Source: DASXRA01 sp963737425
Lineage (GTDB): Bacteria; Actinomycetota; Actinomycetes; Mycobacteriales; Jatrophihabitantaceae
NCBI GenBank assembly: GCA_963737425.1
Contig: CAVTSX010000010.1
Coordinates: forward strand, 62,001-126,000
Length of the DNA stretch: 64,000 nucleotides
Reading direction: 5' to 3'
Part shown: positions 56,808 through 64,000 of the stretch, one piece after another
Position numbering within the stretch: the first letter of the stretch is position 1
Layout: every line of letters begins with the position of its first letter
Translations under genes and position numbers: made by a program
The notes under the pieces: generated by a model
The model's input: only the letters and a program-made list of their open reading frames with translations
What the model was told of the DNA's origin: nothing
Databases searched by the model: none

Positions 56808-59036
56808 ATGAGCGGCACCGACCTGACCGAGGACGAGTCTCGAGTCACCCGAACGACGAAGGACCGCCCGCCGCGACGCGCCTGGATCATGCTCGGCGTG
56901 GCGATCGTGCTGCTGCTGGTGGGAATGGTCGGTGGCCCGTACATCGGCAAACTGGGCGAGGTACAGAAGAACGACAACTCGGCCTACCTGCCGAAGTCCG
57001 CGGAGTCGACGAAGGTCGACAAGGAATCGGAGAAGTTCAACTCGCTGCAGACGATTCCCGGTTTCATCGTCTACCAGCGCCCATCCGGACTCACCCCGGC
57101 CGACAAAGCCAAGATCCTCAAGGACTCGGCCACGTTCCGCACCCTGCCAGGTGTCGCGGCCGACCAGGTGGCACCGCCCAAATTCGCCGCTGACGGCAAG
57201 ACCGCGAACATCTCCGTGCCGCTGATCGGCAAGACCGGCAATGTGAGCGTGAACGGCGACGACCTCGTCAACTACGAGAAGAAGGTCATCTCGACCGCCC
57301 GCGACGGCGCTCCTGCGGGCCTTGCCATTCACAGTGCCGGTGCGGGCGGCCTGCTGGTCGCCTTCATCGACTCTTTCAAGGGCATCGACGGCACCCTGCT
57401 CATCGCCGCCGTAATCGTGGTCATCGCGATCTTGCTGATCGTCTATCGCAGCCCGGTGCTGTGGATCTTCCCGCTGCTGAGTGCTGTCTTCGCGCTCGGT
57501 GCGGCGGCCCTGATCATCTACCCGCTGGCCAAGCACAACGTGCTCACCCTCAACGGCCAGAGCCAGGGCATCCTCTTCGTGCTCGTATTGGGCGCAGGCA
57601 CCGACTACGCGCTGCTGCTCATCAGCCGCTACCGCGAGGAATTACACAGCTACGACCGCAGGATCCAGGCAATGACGGCGGCCTGGCGCGGTGCTGCTCC
57701 GGCGATCGGCGCGTCGGCGCTCACGGTCATCCTCGGCCTACTCTGCCTGACCCTCGGCGAGTTGAACTCCGACCGCAGCCTCGGACCGGTAGCGGCGATC
57801 GGTATCGCCTGCACGGTGCTGGTAATGCTCGGCTTTCTTCCGGTGTTCATCACGCTGTTCGGCCGCTGGGTCTTCTGGCCGCGCGTGCCGCACGTCGATC
57901 ATCAGGCCGACATCGCCACGCGCGGACTGTGGGGACGTATCGCGCCCGCCATCGGCCGCAATGCGCGTCGTTGCTGGATCATCACCGCGATCGTGCTGCT
58001 CGCCTGCGTCGCCGGGGTGGCCGGCCTGAAGACGGGCGGCCTCTCCGTTACCGACAGCTTCACCAACACCCCTGACGCGGTCACCGGCCAGCGCATATTC
58101 GACTCCACGTTCAACCAGGGCTCGGGTGCACCGGCGGTCATCGCGCTCAACGCCGACAAGGTCGACGCGGTCATCGCAACGGCGAAGAAGGTGCCGGGGG
58201 TCGACCACGGGCCCGATGCCGTCTGCGTCGAACCCGACTACGCGAAGATCGCCGACCTGGTGAAGTCCGGCCAGTTGTCGGCCACCGACATTCCCACCAA
58301 CCAGTGCGCGCCGGCGCAGCTGGCACTTCAACCGCATGACGGGCGCCTGCTCGTCGACGCGAACATCCTTTACCGGTTCGACACGCCGCAGGCGTACAAG
58401 ACGATCAACGCCATTCGCGGGGCAGTGCACGACGTGCCGGGCGCTAACGCGCTGGTCGGCGGAGCCTCGGCGCGCAACTATGACACCAACCAGGCGTCGC
58501 GGCACGACCGCAACCTGATCATCCCCATCGTGTTGCTGGTGATCCTGGTCGTGCTGGCCTTGCTGTTGCGAGCACTCGTCGCGCCGATACTGCTGATCGT
58601 CACGGTCGTGCTCTCCTTCAGCGCCACCCTCGGCGTCAGCGCACTGGTGTTCAATCACCTGTTCCACTTCAAGAACGCCGATCCCGCCTTCCCGTTGTTC
58701 GCGTTCGTGTTCCTCGTTGCGCTGGGCATCGACTACAACATCTTCCTGATGACCCGCGTACGCGAGGAGACACTCGAATTCGGCACGCGTAGGGGCATCC
58801 TGCGCGGACTGTCGGTCACCGGCGGTGTCATCACCTCGGCCGGCGTCGTGCTTGCCGCCACGTTCGCGGTACTCGGCGTGCTGCCGGTCGTCTTCCTCGG
58901 TGAGCTCGGGTTCGCGGTCGCGTTCGGCGTTTTGCTCGACACGATCGTGGTGCGTTCGATCCTCGTGCCCGCGCTCAGCTACGACATCGGCAAACGCATC
59001 TGGTGGCCCTCTCGCCTTGCCAAGGGCGCCGACTGA
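56808..59036 (+). CDS. MMPL family (RND-type) membrane transporter
   Basis: A 742-residue permease in two repeated halves. Each half has one N-terminal helix, an outside domain, then a block of five or six helices. The proton-path motifs are GAGTDYALLLISRYREEL (first half) and LGIDYNIFLMTRVREE (second half), the usual Asp-Tyr pairs of MmpL proteins. The N-terminus is cytosolic and charged. AGGAGGG precedes the ATG. It lacks the long C-terminal domain of mycobacterial MmpL3 and no mmpS or lipid-synthesis genes are near. Cargo is probably a lipid or drug, undetermined. It is divergent from lipB. Confidence 0.92.
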   Translation: MSGTDLTEDESRVTRTTKDRPPRRAWIMLGVAIVLLLVGMVGGPYIGKLGEVQKNDNSAYLPKSAESTKVDKESEKFNSLQTIPGFIVYQRPSGLTPADKAKILKDSATFRTLPGVAADQVAPPKFAADGKTANISVPLIGKTGNVSVNGDDLVNYEKKVISTARDGAPAGLAIHSAGAGGLLVAFIDSFKGIDGTLLIAAVIVVIAILLIVYRSPVLWIFPLLSAVFALGAAALIIYPLAKHNVLTLNGQSQGILFVLVLGAGTDYALLLISRYREELHSYDRRIQAMTAAWRGAAPAIGASALTVILGLLCLTLGELNSDRSLGPVAAIGIACTVLVMLGFLPVFITLFGRWVFWPRVPHVDHQADIATRGLWGRIAPAIGRNARRCWIITAIVLLACVAGVAGLKTGGLSVTDSFTNTPDAVTGQRIFDSTFNQGSGAPAVIALNADKVDAVIATAKKVPGVDHGPDAVCVEPDYAKIADLVKSGQLSATDIPTNQCAPAQLALQPHDGRLLVDANILYRFDTPQAYKTINAIRGAVHDVPGANALVGGASARNYDTNQASRHDRNLIIPIVLLVILVVLALLLRALVAPILLIVTVVLSFSATLGVSALVFNHLFHFKNADPAFPLFAFVFLVALGIDYNIFLMTRVREETLEFGTRRGILRGLSVTGGVITSAGVVLAATFAVLGVLPVVFLGELGFAVAFGVLLDTIVVRSILVPALSYDIGKRIWWPSRLAKGAD

Positions 59037-59096
59037 GCGCCACTCACGGGAAGGATCGTGCCGCGACAGCACGGCGGTTGCCCTCCAGTTGGACCG

Positions 59097-59828
59097 CTAT
59101 TTGAGCAGGCGCGGGTCGATGCGTGTCTCGACGGCGGCGCCGTCCGGGCCCCGTTCGACGTGGTAGGCGCCCTTGCCGTCGATCTCCGAGACCGCCTCGG
59201 TCAGCTCCGTGCCGTGATAGAGCAGGCCAACGCCGTCGTCGGTCGCGTAGCCGGCGGGCAGCGTGCCGTCGGCGATCAGTGACTGGAACAGCGGTCGCCG
59301 CTGATCCTCGGAGTCGTAATGCACGCCGTTGGAGTAGGGCAGGAAGGCCAGGCCGTTGGTGATCGGCCGAAGCTGCGGGCCGAATGAGTCCGTGGTGCCG
59401 CCCACGTGCCAGCAGATCGAGCCGGCCGACACGCCGGTGAGCACGATTCCGGCAAGCCACGCCTCGCGTAGCAGCGATTCGAGCCCGTGCAGCCGCCACA
59501 GCGCGAGCAGCGCCGCGACGCTGCCGCCGCTGACCCAGATGACGTCCTGACTGAGCAGGTGCTCGCGCATGTCGTCGACGTTCGGCATCGGCACGAGCGA
59601 CAGATGAGACGGCATGAACCCACGCTGCTCGGCTGCCTCGTAGAACGCGCCCATCAAGAAAGAACTGTCTCCCTGCGCCGTGCCCAAGAGGCAGATGCGC
59701 GGCGCGTGCCCTTCGACTCCGGCGAGCTCGACCGCGTAGTCGGTGAGCGGAGCGAACTCCCAGAAGGTGCGCCGCCCGGGCCTGAGGCCGCCAGATGTTG
59801 CCAGGATCGTCGGTTGCTTAGCGGTCAC
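59097..59828 (-). CDS. Peptidase E-like serine hydrolase (family S51)
   Basis: A 243-residue protein with a class I GATase-like fold in which Ser replaces Cys: the nucleophile is in TGVSAGSICWHVGGTTDSFG. VIWVSGGSVAALLALWRLHGL, GLAFLPYSNGVHYDSEDQRR (with the partner His) and GYATDDGVGLLYHG further match S51 peptidases (dipeptidase E/cyanophycinase-like). It probably cleaves Asp-X dipeptides or similar short substrates in the cytosol. The start is GTG. It converges with the MMPL gene, 60 bp between stops. Confidence 0.9.
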   Translation of the reverse strand: MTAKQPTILATSGGLRPGRRTFWEFAPLTDYAVELAGVEGHAPRICLLGTAQGDSSFLMGAFYEAAEQRGFMPSHLSLVPMPNVDDMREHLLSQDVIWVSGGSVAALLALWRLHGLESLLREAWLAGIVLTGVSAGSICWHVGGTTDSFGPQLRPITNGLAFLPYSNGVHYDSEDQRRPLFQSLIADGTLPAGYATDDGVGLLYHGTELTEAVSEIDGKGAYHVERGPDGAAVETRIDPRLLK

Positions 59829-59871
59829 GTAACGCAGGGTATGGCCTGTGCTGCAAATCGGCGCGCGGGGG

Positions 59872-60435
59872 TCAGGCGACGGCGCATCGGGCGACCGCGG
59901 GTCGGGCTACGGCGGTGTCTGAACAGTTCGGCGCGCCGTGATCGGAGGCTAGGCGAAAAGGCGGTTCGTCGGCCGTCGCTGCCTGCGACCAGTGCCGGCC
60001 GGTCACCTCGGTGCGCCTGTGGTGTGCCTGCGCGGCTTGCAGCACGGCCGTACCGAACTCGCGCCGGCGCCGGCGACACCCTGCGACCGGTCGGATGAAG
60101 TCCTCGTCGCCCTTGCTGCGAACCGGGATCGCCGGCCGCCCGAAGTCCGGACCCGGCGTCGCCTGAAACACCCGGGCCCGCTGCCCGAGCGCGATTCGCG
60201 ACACGCTATGCCAGCCGACCTCGGTCTTGATCCAGTAGCGCCACCGCACGCCGTTGTCGTCGACCTCCGCCCAGGCGCTGACCCCGAGCAGCCAGACCGC
60301 GAAGGCGATCACGTCGACGAGATGGAGGTACCAGTAACTCCAGTCGAGCGAGCCGGCGACGGCAGCCACGACGAGCCCGACCGTGACCGCGGCGTAGAGC
60401 GTCAACAGGTTCGTCCGGGCCTGGCCGATCGACAA
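59872..60435 (-). CDS. Small membrane protein with PH-like domain
   Basis: A 187-residue protein. Two transmembrane helices at the N-terminus (LLTLYAAVTVGLVVAAVAGSLDW and LHLVDVIAFAVWLLGVSAWA) are followed by a beta-rich part (VDDNGVRWRYWIKTEVGWHSVSRIAL) resembling the YdbT/bacterial PH-domain layout of small actinobacterial membrane proteins. The C-terminal 80 residues are Arg/Ala-rich with no recognisable fold. The frame is open much further upstream, but the only plausible start near the first helix is a TTG at 60435, so the start is uncertain. It is divergent from the kinase gene, 114 bp apart. No function is known. Confidence 0.6.
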   Translation of the reverse strand: MSIGQARTNLLTLYAAVTVGLVVAAVAGSLDWSYWYLHLVDVIAFAVWLLGVSAWAEVDDNGVRWRYWIKTEVGWHSVSRIALGQRARVFQATPGPDFGRPAIPVRSKGDEDFIRPVAGCRRRRREFGTAVLQAAQAHHRRTEVTGRHWSQAATADEPPFRLASDHGAPNCSDTAVARPAVARCAVA

Positions 60436-60549
60436 TATCGTGATTGCACCGGTTGATTCCGGCCGAGGGCAGCTGCCCGGCCGCTGGCCGGGCGCCGCCT
60501 GTGGATAACTTTCGACGCCGTAATGCCCGATTCGCCTAGCGTCTTGGCC

Positions 60550-62178
60550 ATGACCTGGAAGGTGCCCGGCTATGTCGTCGAAGATCTGCTCGGCTTCGGT
60601 GGCTCGGGCGAGGTGTGGCGCGGGCACGTCAGTGCTACCGGCGACCCGGTCGCCCTGAAGCGGCTGCCGATCGGTGATGCGGCGCAGGTACAGGCCGCTC
60701 GTGCCGAGGCCGCGCTGCTGTCCACTCTCGATCACCCGCACCTGATTCGGTTGCACGAACTCGTCCCGGTCGCCGACGCTGTCGTGCTGGTCCTTGACCT
60801 CGCGGCCGGTGGATCGCTCGCCGACCTGCTGGCCCAGCGCGGGCGGCTCACGCCCGGCGAGGTCATCACTGCGCTCGCGCCCATCGGGGCCGCACTCGCT
60901 TATGCGCACAACGAGGGCGTCGTGCACGGTGACGTGAGCCCCGCGAACGTCCTGTTCTCGGCACCTGGACTGCCGCTGTTGGCTGATCTGGGCGTGGCGC
61001 GGATCGTCGGCGATTGCGCACCGGCACGCAGCACGCCCGCGTACGTCGATCCCGCAGTCGCCGCCGGATGTGCCCCCGGCGCGCCGAGCGACGTCTTCAT
61101 GCTCGCCGCAGTCGCGCTCCATGCGCTCTGCGGTTCGCCGATCTGGGCCGGCGATGGTCCCGAGCAGATGCTGGCCCACGCGGCATCCGGCGAGATCGGC
61201 GACGTGCGCACCAAGCTGGCCGGCGTTCCGGACGATCTGGTCGCGGTGCTCGAGCGCGCGCTCGTTGCCGAGCCGCACCTGCGGTGCAATGCCGCGGAGT
61301 TTGCGCTCGACCTGCGCCACAGCGGCAACCCGACACCGGTCGAGCTGGCCGCCGGGCGTCCGCGCCATGCCGATCCAGCCGCTGAGCATGCCAACCGTGG
61401 CTTTGCCGGAGGGGAGCCGTCGCGGGTCGAAGGCGAGGTGCACGCAGCCCTGGCGCCCGGCGATCCGGCCCGTCCCAGCTTCTCTCGGCCCGCGTTCGAC
61501 GCGGCGGCGACCTCGAGTGCTGGGCAACTCACGCACAGCGTGCGGGCGGCGCTGCGACCGGCTGTGCCTGATCGGCGGCGGCGCCTCCACCGTCTCGGTC
61601 GGCCTCGGCTCGCCCGTTACAGCATTGGTCTGGCCGTCGCTCTGGCGCTCGCGGCGGCGACCGGGATCTTCTGGTCGATTCACCCCGGCGATGCCGCGCC
61701 GCAGCCGCCGACCGGATCCCGCCCGCCTGCGCCAGGTTCGCAGAGCGCTCCCGCGCAGACGTCGACGCGGCCGGTGAACACAACCGCGCCCGTCCGGCCG
61801 GGCGTCGACGCCAGAGCCGGGGATCTGCTTCGTGCTCTCGACCGGCTGCGCGAGCAGGCTTTCGCCACACGCCATGTGTCGCTGCTGTCGCAGATATACG
61901 TCGCCGGGCCGCTGCTCACGCAGGACGTTGCGCTGCTGGAACGCATCGTGCCGAAGGGTTGCGGCCTGGTCGGCGTGCGCACCGCCTACTCGTCGGTGCA
62001 TGCTTCGGCCAGCGACGGGCGGCTCGCGATCACGGCGCGCGCAACGCTCGCCGCGTCGACCCTGATGTGCGGCAGCGTCACGTCAGGACTCGCCGCAGGC
62101 GAGGGGCCAACCTCGCTGCGTATCGTGCTGGCGCCCAGTGGCGACGGCTACCGGATCGCGAGTCTGCAGAAGGTCTAG
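60550..62178 (+). CDS. Membrane-anchored serine/threonine protein kinase, non-RD type
   Basis: A 542-residue kinase. Catalytic domain at about 6-260: GFGGSGEVWRG loop, ATP-Lys37 in VALKRL, catalytic loop VHGDVSPANVLF (HGD in place of HRD, so the Arg is lost), DLGVARI in place of DFG and STPAYVDPAVAAG for the activation/APE segment. A linker of about 95 residues, one transmembrane helix (YSIGLAVALALAAATGIFW, 358-376), a Pro/Thr-rich stalk and an extracytoplasmic domain of about 130 residues follow, with two cysteines (KGCGLVGV, TLMCGSV). The ATG at 60550 is preferred; another ATG at 60523 is in frame. Confidence 0.87.
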   Translation: MTWKVPGYVVEDLLGFGGSGEVWRGHVSATGDPVALKRLPIGDAAQVQAARAEAALLSTLDHPHLIRLHELVPVADAVVLVLDLAAGGSLADLLAQRGRLTPGEVITALAPIGAALAYAHNEGVVHGDVSPANVLFSAPGLPLLADLGVARIVGDCAPARSTPAYVDPAVAAGCAPGAPSDVFMLAAVALHALCGSPIWAGDGPEQMLAHAASGEIGDVRTKLAGVPDDLVAVLERALVAEPHLRCNAAEFALDLRHSGNPTPVELAAGRPRHADPAAEHANRGFAGGEPSRVEGEVHAALAPGDPARPSFSRPAFDAAATSSAGQLTHSVRAALRPAVPDRRRRLHRLGRPRLARYSIGLAVALALAAATGIFWSIHPGDAAPQPPTGSRPPAPGSQSAPAQTSTRPVNTTAPVRPGVDARAGDLLRALDRLREQAFATRHVSLLSQIYVAGPLLTQDVALLERIVPKGCGLVGVRTAYSSVHASASDGRLAITARATLAASTLMCGSVTSGLAAGEGPTSLRIVLAPSGDGYRIASLQKV

Positions 62179-62220
62179 GGCCGGTGGATCTCGGCCGCCG
62201 GCCGTATTCGGCCACCTGGC

Positions 62221-63117
62221 TCAGCGGCCGTGCTCGGATAGCGCCGCGCGCAGGGCTTCGTCGAGTGTCACGTGCTGGAACTCGAACCCTGCCGACGTCA
62301 GCTTCGCTGGAAGCGCCCGCTGCCCGGTCAAGGTGTCCTCGGCAAATTCGCCGAGCGCAAGGCGCAGGGCGAAGGCGGGCACCGGTATTGCGGCGGGGCG
62401 GTTGACCATCCGGGCGACGGCCTTGACGAGTTCGCTGTTTCGCACCGGGTTGGGGGCGGTCAGGTTCACCGGGCCGTCGACTTCGGACGCGGTCAGGAAC
62501 TTGATGGCTGCCAGCTCATCGGCAAGCGAGATCCACGACATGAACTGGCGGCCGTCGCCCAGCCTGCCCGCCACCCCGAGCCGGGCCACGGGAAGCAGGC
62601 GAGTCAGCAGACCACCTTGCCGGGTAAGGACAATGCCGCTTCGCAGGTGCACCACGCGTGCCCCGGCCGCTCGGGCCGGATCGGCAGCCGCCTCCCAGTC
62701 AAGGCACAGTTCGGCGAGAAAGCCCGATCCATTCGGCGCGTTCTCGTCGACGACACGATCGCCGGTGTCGCCGTAGTACCCGATCGCCGAGGCGCAGACG
62801 AGCACGGGGTGGTGTTTGGTCGCCGCGACCCCTCGCGCAAGCGTGCCCACGGCGTCGAGGCGGCTGGCTCGAATCTTGCGTTTGTAGGAGGACGTCCAGC
62901 GACGATTGCCGATACCCGCACCGGACAGGCACACGAGCACGTCGACTCCCCGCAGCGCGTCTGCGGGTAGCGTGCCACTGGCCGGGTTCCACTCGAGCTC
63001 GCCTGCGTGGCTCGCCGGGCGGCGGACCAGGCGCCGCACGACGGCGCCATCGGCGATGAACGATTGCGCCAGCGCCGTGCCGAGAAGTCCCGAGGCGCCC
63101 GCGAGCAGAACCTTCAC
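62221..63117 (-). CDS. TIGR01777 family epimerase-like SDR protein
   Basis: A 298-residue extended short-chain dehydrogenase (Rv2216-like). The NAD(P) motif is VLLAGASGLLGTALAQS. VDVLVCLSGAGIGNRRWTSSYKRKIRASRLD, VCASAIGYYGDTGD, the GFLAELCLDWEAAA segment and VHLRSGIVLTRQGGLLTRLLPVARLG are typical. The C-terminal DUF1731 part is FEFQHVTLDEALRAAL. The Tyr-Lys catalytic pair of classic SDRs is altered (Tyr in IGYYG), as in the family. The reaction is unknown. The GTG is 4 bp after the E2 acyltransferase stop, the same neighbour as in mycobacteria. Confidence 0.92.
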   Translation of the reverse strand: MKVLLAGASGLLGTALAQSFIADGAVVRRLVRRPASHAGELEWNPASGTLPADALRGVDVLVCLSGAGIGNRRWTSSYKRKIRASRLDAVGTLARGVAATKHHPVLVCASAIGYYGDTGDRVVDENAPNGSGFLAELCLDWEAAADPARAAGARVVHLRSGIVLTRQGGLLTRLLPVARLGVAGRLGDGRQFMSWISLADELAAIKFLTASEVDGPVNLTAPNPVRNSELVKAVARMVNRPAAIPVPAFALRLALGEFAEDTLTGQRALPAKLTSAGFEFQHVTLDEALRAALSEHGR

Positions 63118-63121
63118 GAGG

Positions 63122-64000
63122 TCAGGTCAAGCCGAGTGCTCGTTCGAAGTTGCCGGCCTCGAGCCGCCCCTTGATCGTGGCCAGGAATCGAGCGGCGTCG
63201 GCGCCGTCGACGATGCGGTGGTCGTAGGTGAGCGCCAGGTAGACCATCGAGCGGATCGCGATCGTCTCGCCCAGCTCCTGGTCGGTGACGACCACCGGAC
63301 GTTTGACGACCGCGCCGGTGCCGAGGATTGCGACCTGCGGCTGGTTGATGATCGGTGTGTCGAACAAGGCGCCGCGGCTGCCGGTATTGGTCAACGTGAA
63401 CGTGCCACCGGAGAGCTCGTCCGGGCTGATCTTGTTCGTCCGGGTCCGCTCGGCGAGATCGGCGATCTTGCGGGCCAGACCGGTCAGGTTCAGATCGCCG
63501 GCGTCGTGGATGACCGGCACCAGCAGGCCTCGCTCGGTGTCGACGGCGATGCCCAGGTGCTCGGCGTCGTGGTAGGTGACCGTCTTCGCCTCGGTGTCGA
63601 TCGAGGAGTTGACGGCCGGGTGCGACTTGAGCGCCTCGACTGCTGCCACCGCGAAGAAGGGCAGGAATGACAGCTTGACGCCTTCACGGGCCTCGAACGC
63701 CGCCTTCGCGCGGTCGCGCAGGCGGGCGATCTTGGTGACATCGACCTCGACGACCGTGGTGAGCTGCGCCGAGGTCTGCAGCGATTCGACCATGCGCGAG
63801 GCGATGGTCTGCCGCAGGCGGCTCATTTTGTCGACGCGTCCCCGTTGAGCCGCTGCCGCTGGTACCGCCGGTGCCGTACTGGCTGCCGGTGCGGACGCTG
63901 CCGGCGCCGCCGCGGCGGATTCGGCGGCGGCCTGTGCCTCGGCCGCCGCTTGCGTTGCACGCTCGGCGGCGGCCACGACGTCGGACTTGCGAATTCGCCC
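63122..64000 (-). CDS. Dihydrolipoamide acyltransferase (E2), C-terminal part
   Basis: Only the last 293 codons are in the window; the lipoyl domains lie beyond the right edge. The first residues, GRIRKSDVVAAAE, are the end of the peripheral-subunit-binding domain. An Ala-rich linker of about 45 residues leads to the acyltransferase core (about 50-293): KMSRLRQTIASRMVESLQTSAQLTTVVEVDVTKI, FTLTNTGSRGALFDTPIINQPQVAILG and the catalytic TYDHRIVDGADAARFL with His and Asp. By synteny this is the mycobacterial dlaT (pyruvate dehydrogenase E2); 2-oxoglutarate dehydrogenase E2 (sucB) is the alternative. Confidence 0.92.
   Translation of the reverse strand, partial: GRIRKSDVVAAAERATQAAAEAQAAAESAAAAPAASAPAASTAPAVPAAAAQRGRVDKMSRLRQTIASRMVESLQTSAQLTTVVEVDVTKIARLRDRAKAAFEAREGVKLSFLPFFAVAAVEALKSHPAVNSSIDTEAKTVTYHDAEHLGIAVDTERGLLVPVIHDAGDLNLTGLARKIADLAERTRTNKISPDELSGGTFTLTNTGSRGALFDTPIINQPQVAILGTGAVVKRPVVVTDQELGETIAIRSMVYLALTYDHRIVDGADAARFLATIKGRLEAGNFERALGLT

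Noticed and set aside
59872..62001. A 709-codon minus-strand frame spanning the kinase gene
   Set aside because: Only the leftmost part below about 60435 looks like a protein (two membrane helices and a PH-like part). The rest is antisense to the kinase.

Overview
The window is very GC-rich, uses GTG starts often, and is packed with short-overlap operons. It carries actinobacterial marker genes: a mycothiol-dependent formaldehyde dehydrogenase, the ergothioneine genes egtABCD, an F420:NADP oxidoreductase, homodimeric AceE, glnA1/glnE/glnA2, DUF3145/DUF3052/DUF4191 proteins and a fabD-fabH-acpP-fabF operon with a PucR-type FasR regulator. From memory, the gene order parallels the Mycobacterium tuberculosis stretch from dlaT (Rv2215) to mscR (Rv2259). 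The fabH-containing Streptomyces-like fatty-acid operon and the lack of a kasA/kasB pair point to an actinomycete outside the mycobacteria. I cannot name the genus.

Layout. 1-2.8 kb: aromatic catabolism (pobA-pcaH-pcaG, leftward) with a divergent IclR regulator and an operator-like dyad between them. 2.8-8.2 kb: an ECF41/SigJ-type sigma factor and the translationally coupled egtA-egtB-egtC-egtD operon (no egtE beside it). 8.2-10.6 kb: a repeat-containing gap, mscR, an array of four 13-bp half sites, and DUF3145. 10.6-17.2 kb: fasR and fabD-fabH-acpP-fabF-accD, all leftward; FabD carries an unusual C-terminal barrel-sandwich domain. 17.2-22.6 kb: accessory genes (PHP, pirin, DUF1203, MerR plus aldo/keto reductase, a secreted protein, an ArsR-like regulator ending in a 24-bp tandem repeat). 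22.6-27.3 kb: aceE, DUF3052, ahpE, SURF1. 27.4-34.6 kb: tRNA-Val, Hsp20, the conserved NIF3 / zinc-ribbon / RNase H-phosphatase trio, then a permease, a Usp-like protein, a TauE/SafE permease and a VOC protein. 34.7-41.2 kb: RNase P RNA, a histone-tail-like protein, NpdG, PanB, NadE and an L,D-transpeptidase lipoprotein. 41.3-48.6 kb: glnA2, a membrane spermidine-synthase-like protein, a glutamine amidotransferase and glnE in one operon. 48.6-56.7 kb: a PAP2-type membrane protein, a secreted polysaccharide deacetylase, glnA1 with a GlnR-type operator, RDD, DUF4191, NlpC/P60, lipA and lipB. 56.8-64 kb: an MMPL transporter, a peptidase E-like protein, a small membrane protein, a Ser/Thr kinase, an epimerase-like protein, and the C-terminal part of an E2 acyltransferase.

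How the genes fit together. The conserved backbone covers lipoate synthesis (lipB, lipA) and its users (the E2 acyltransferase; AceE as E1), nitrogen assimilation (glnA1, its modifying enzyme glnE, glnA2, GlnR site), fatty-acid elongation with its own regulator, and low-molecular-weight thiol and redox functions (egt genes, mscR, ahpE). Accessory blocks with more varied orientation interrupt the backbone. Most boundaries between convergent genes are marked by strong perfect hairpins without long T tracts. No insertion sequence, prophage or CRISPR array was seen.
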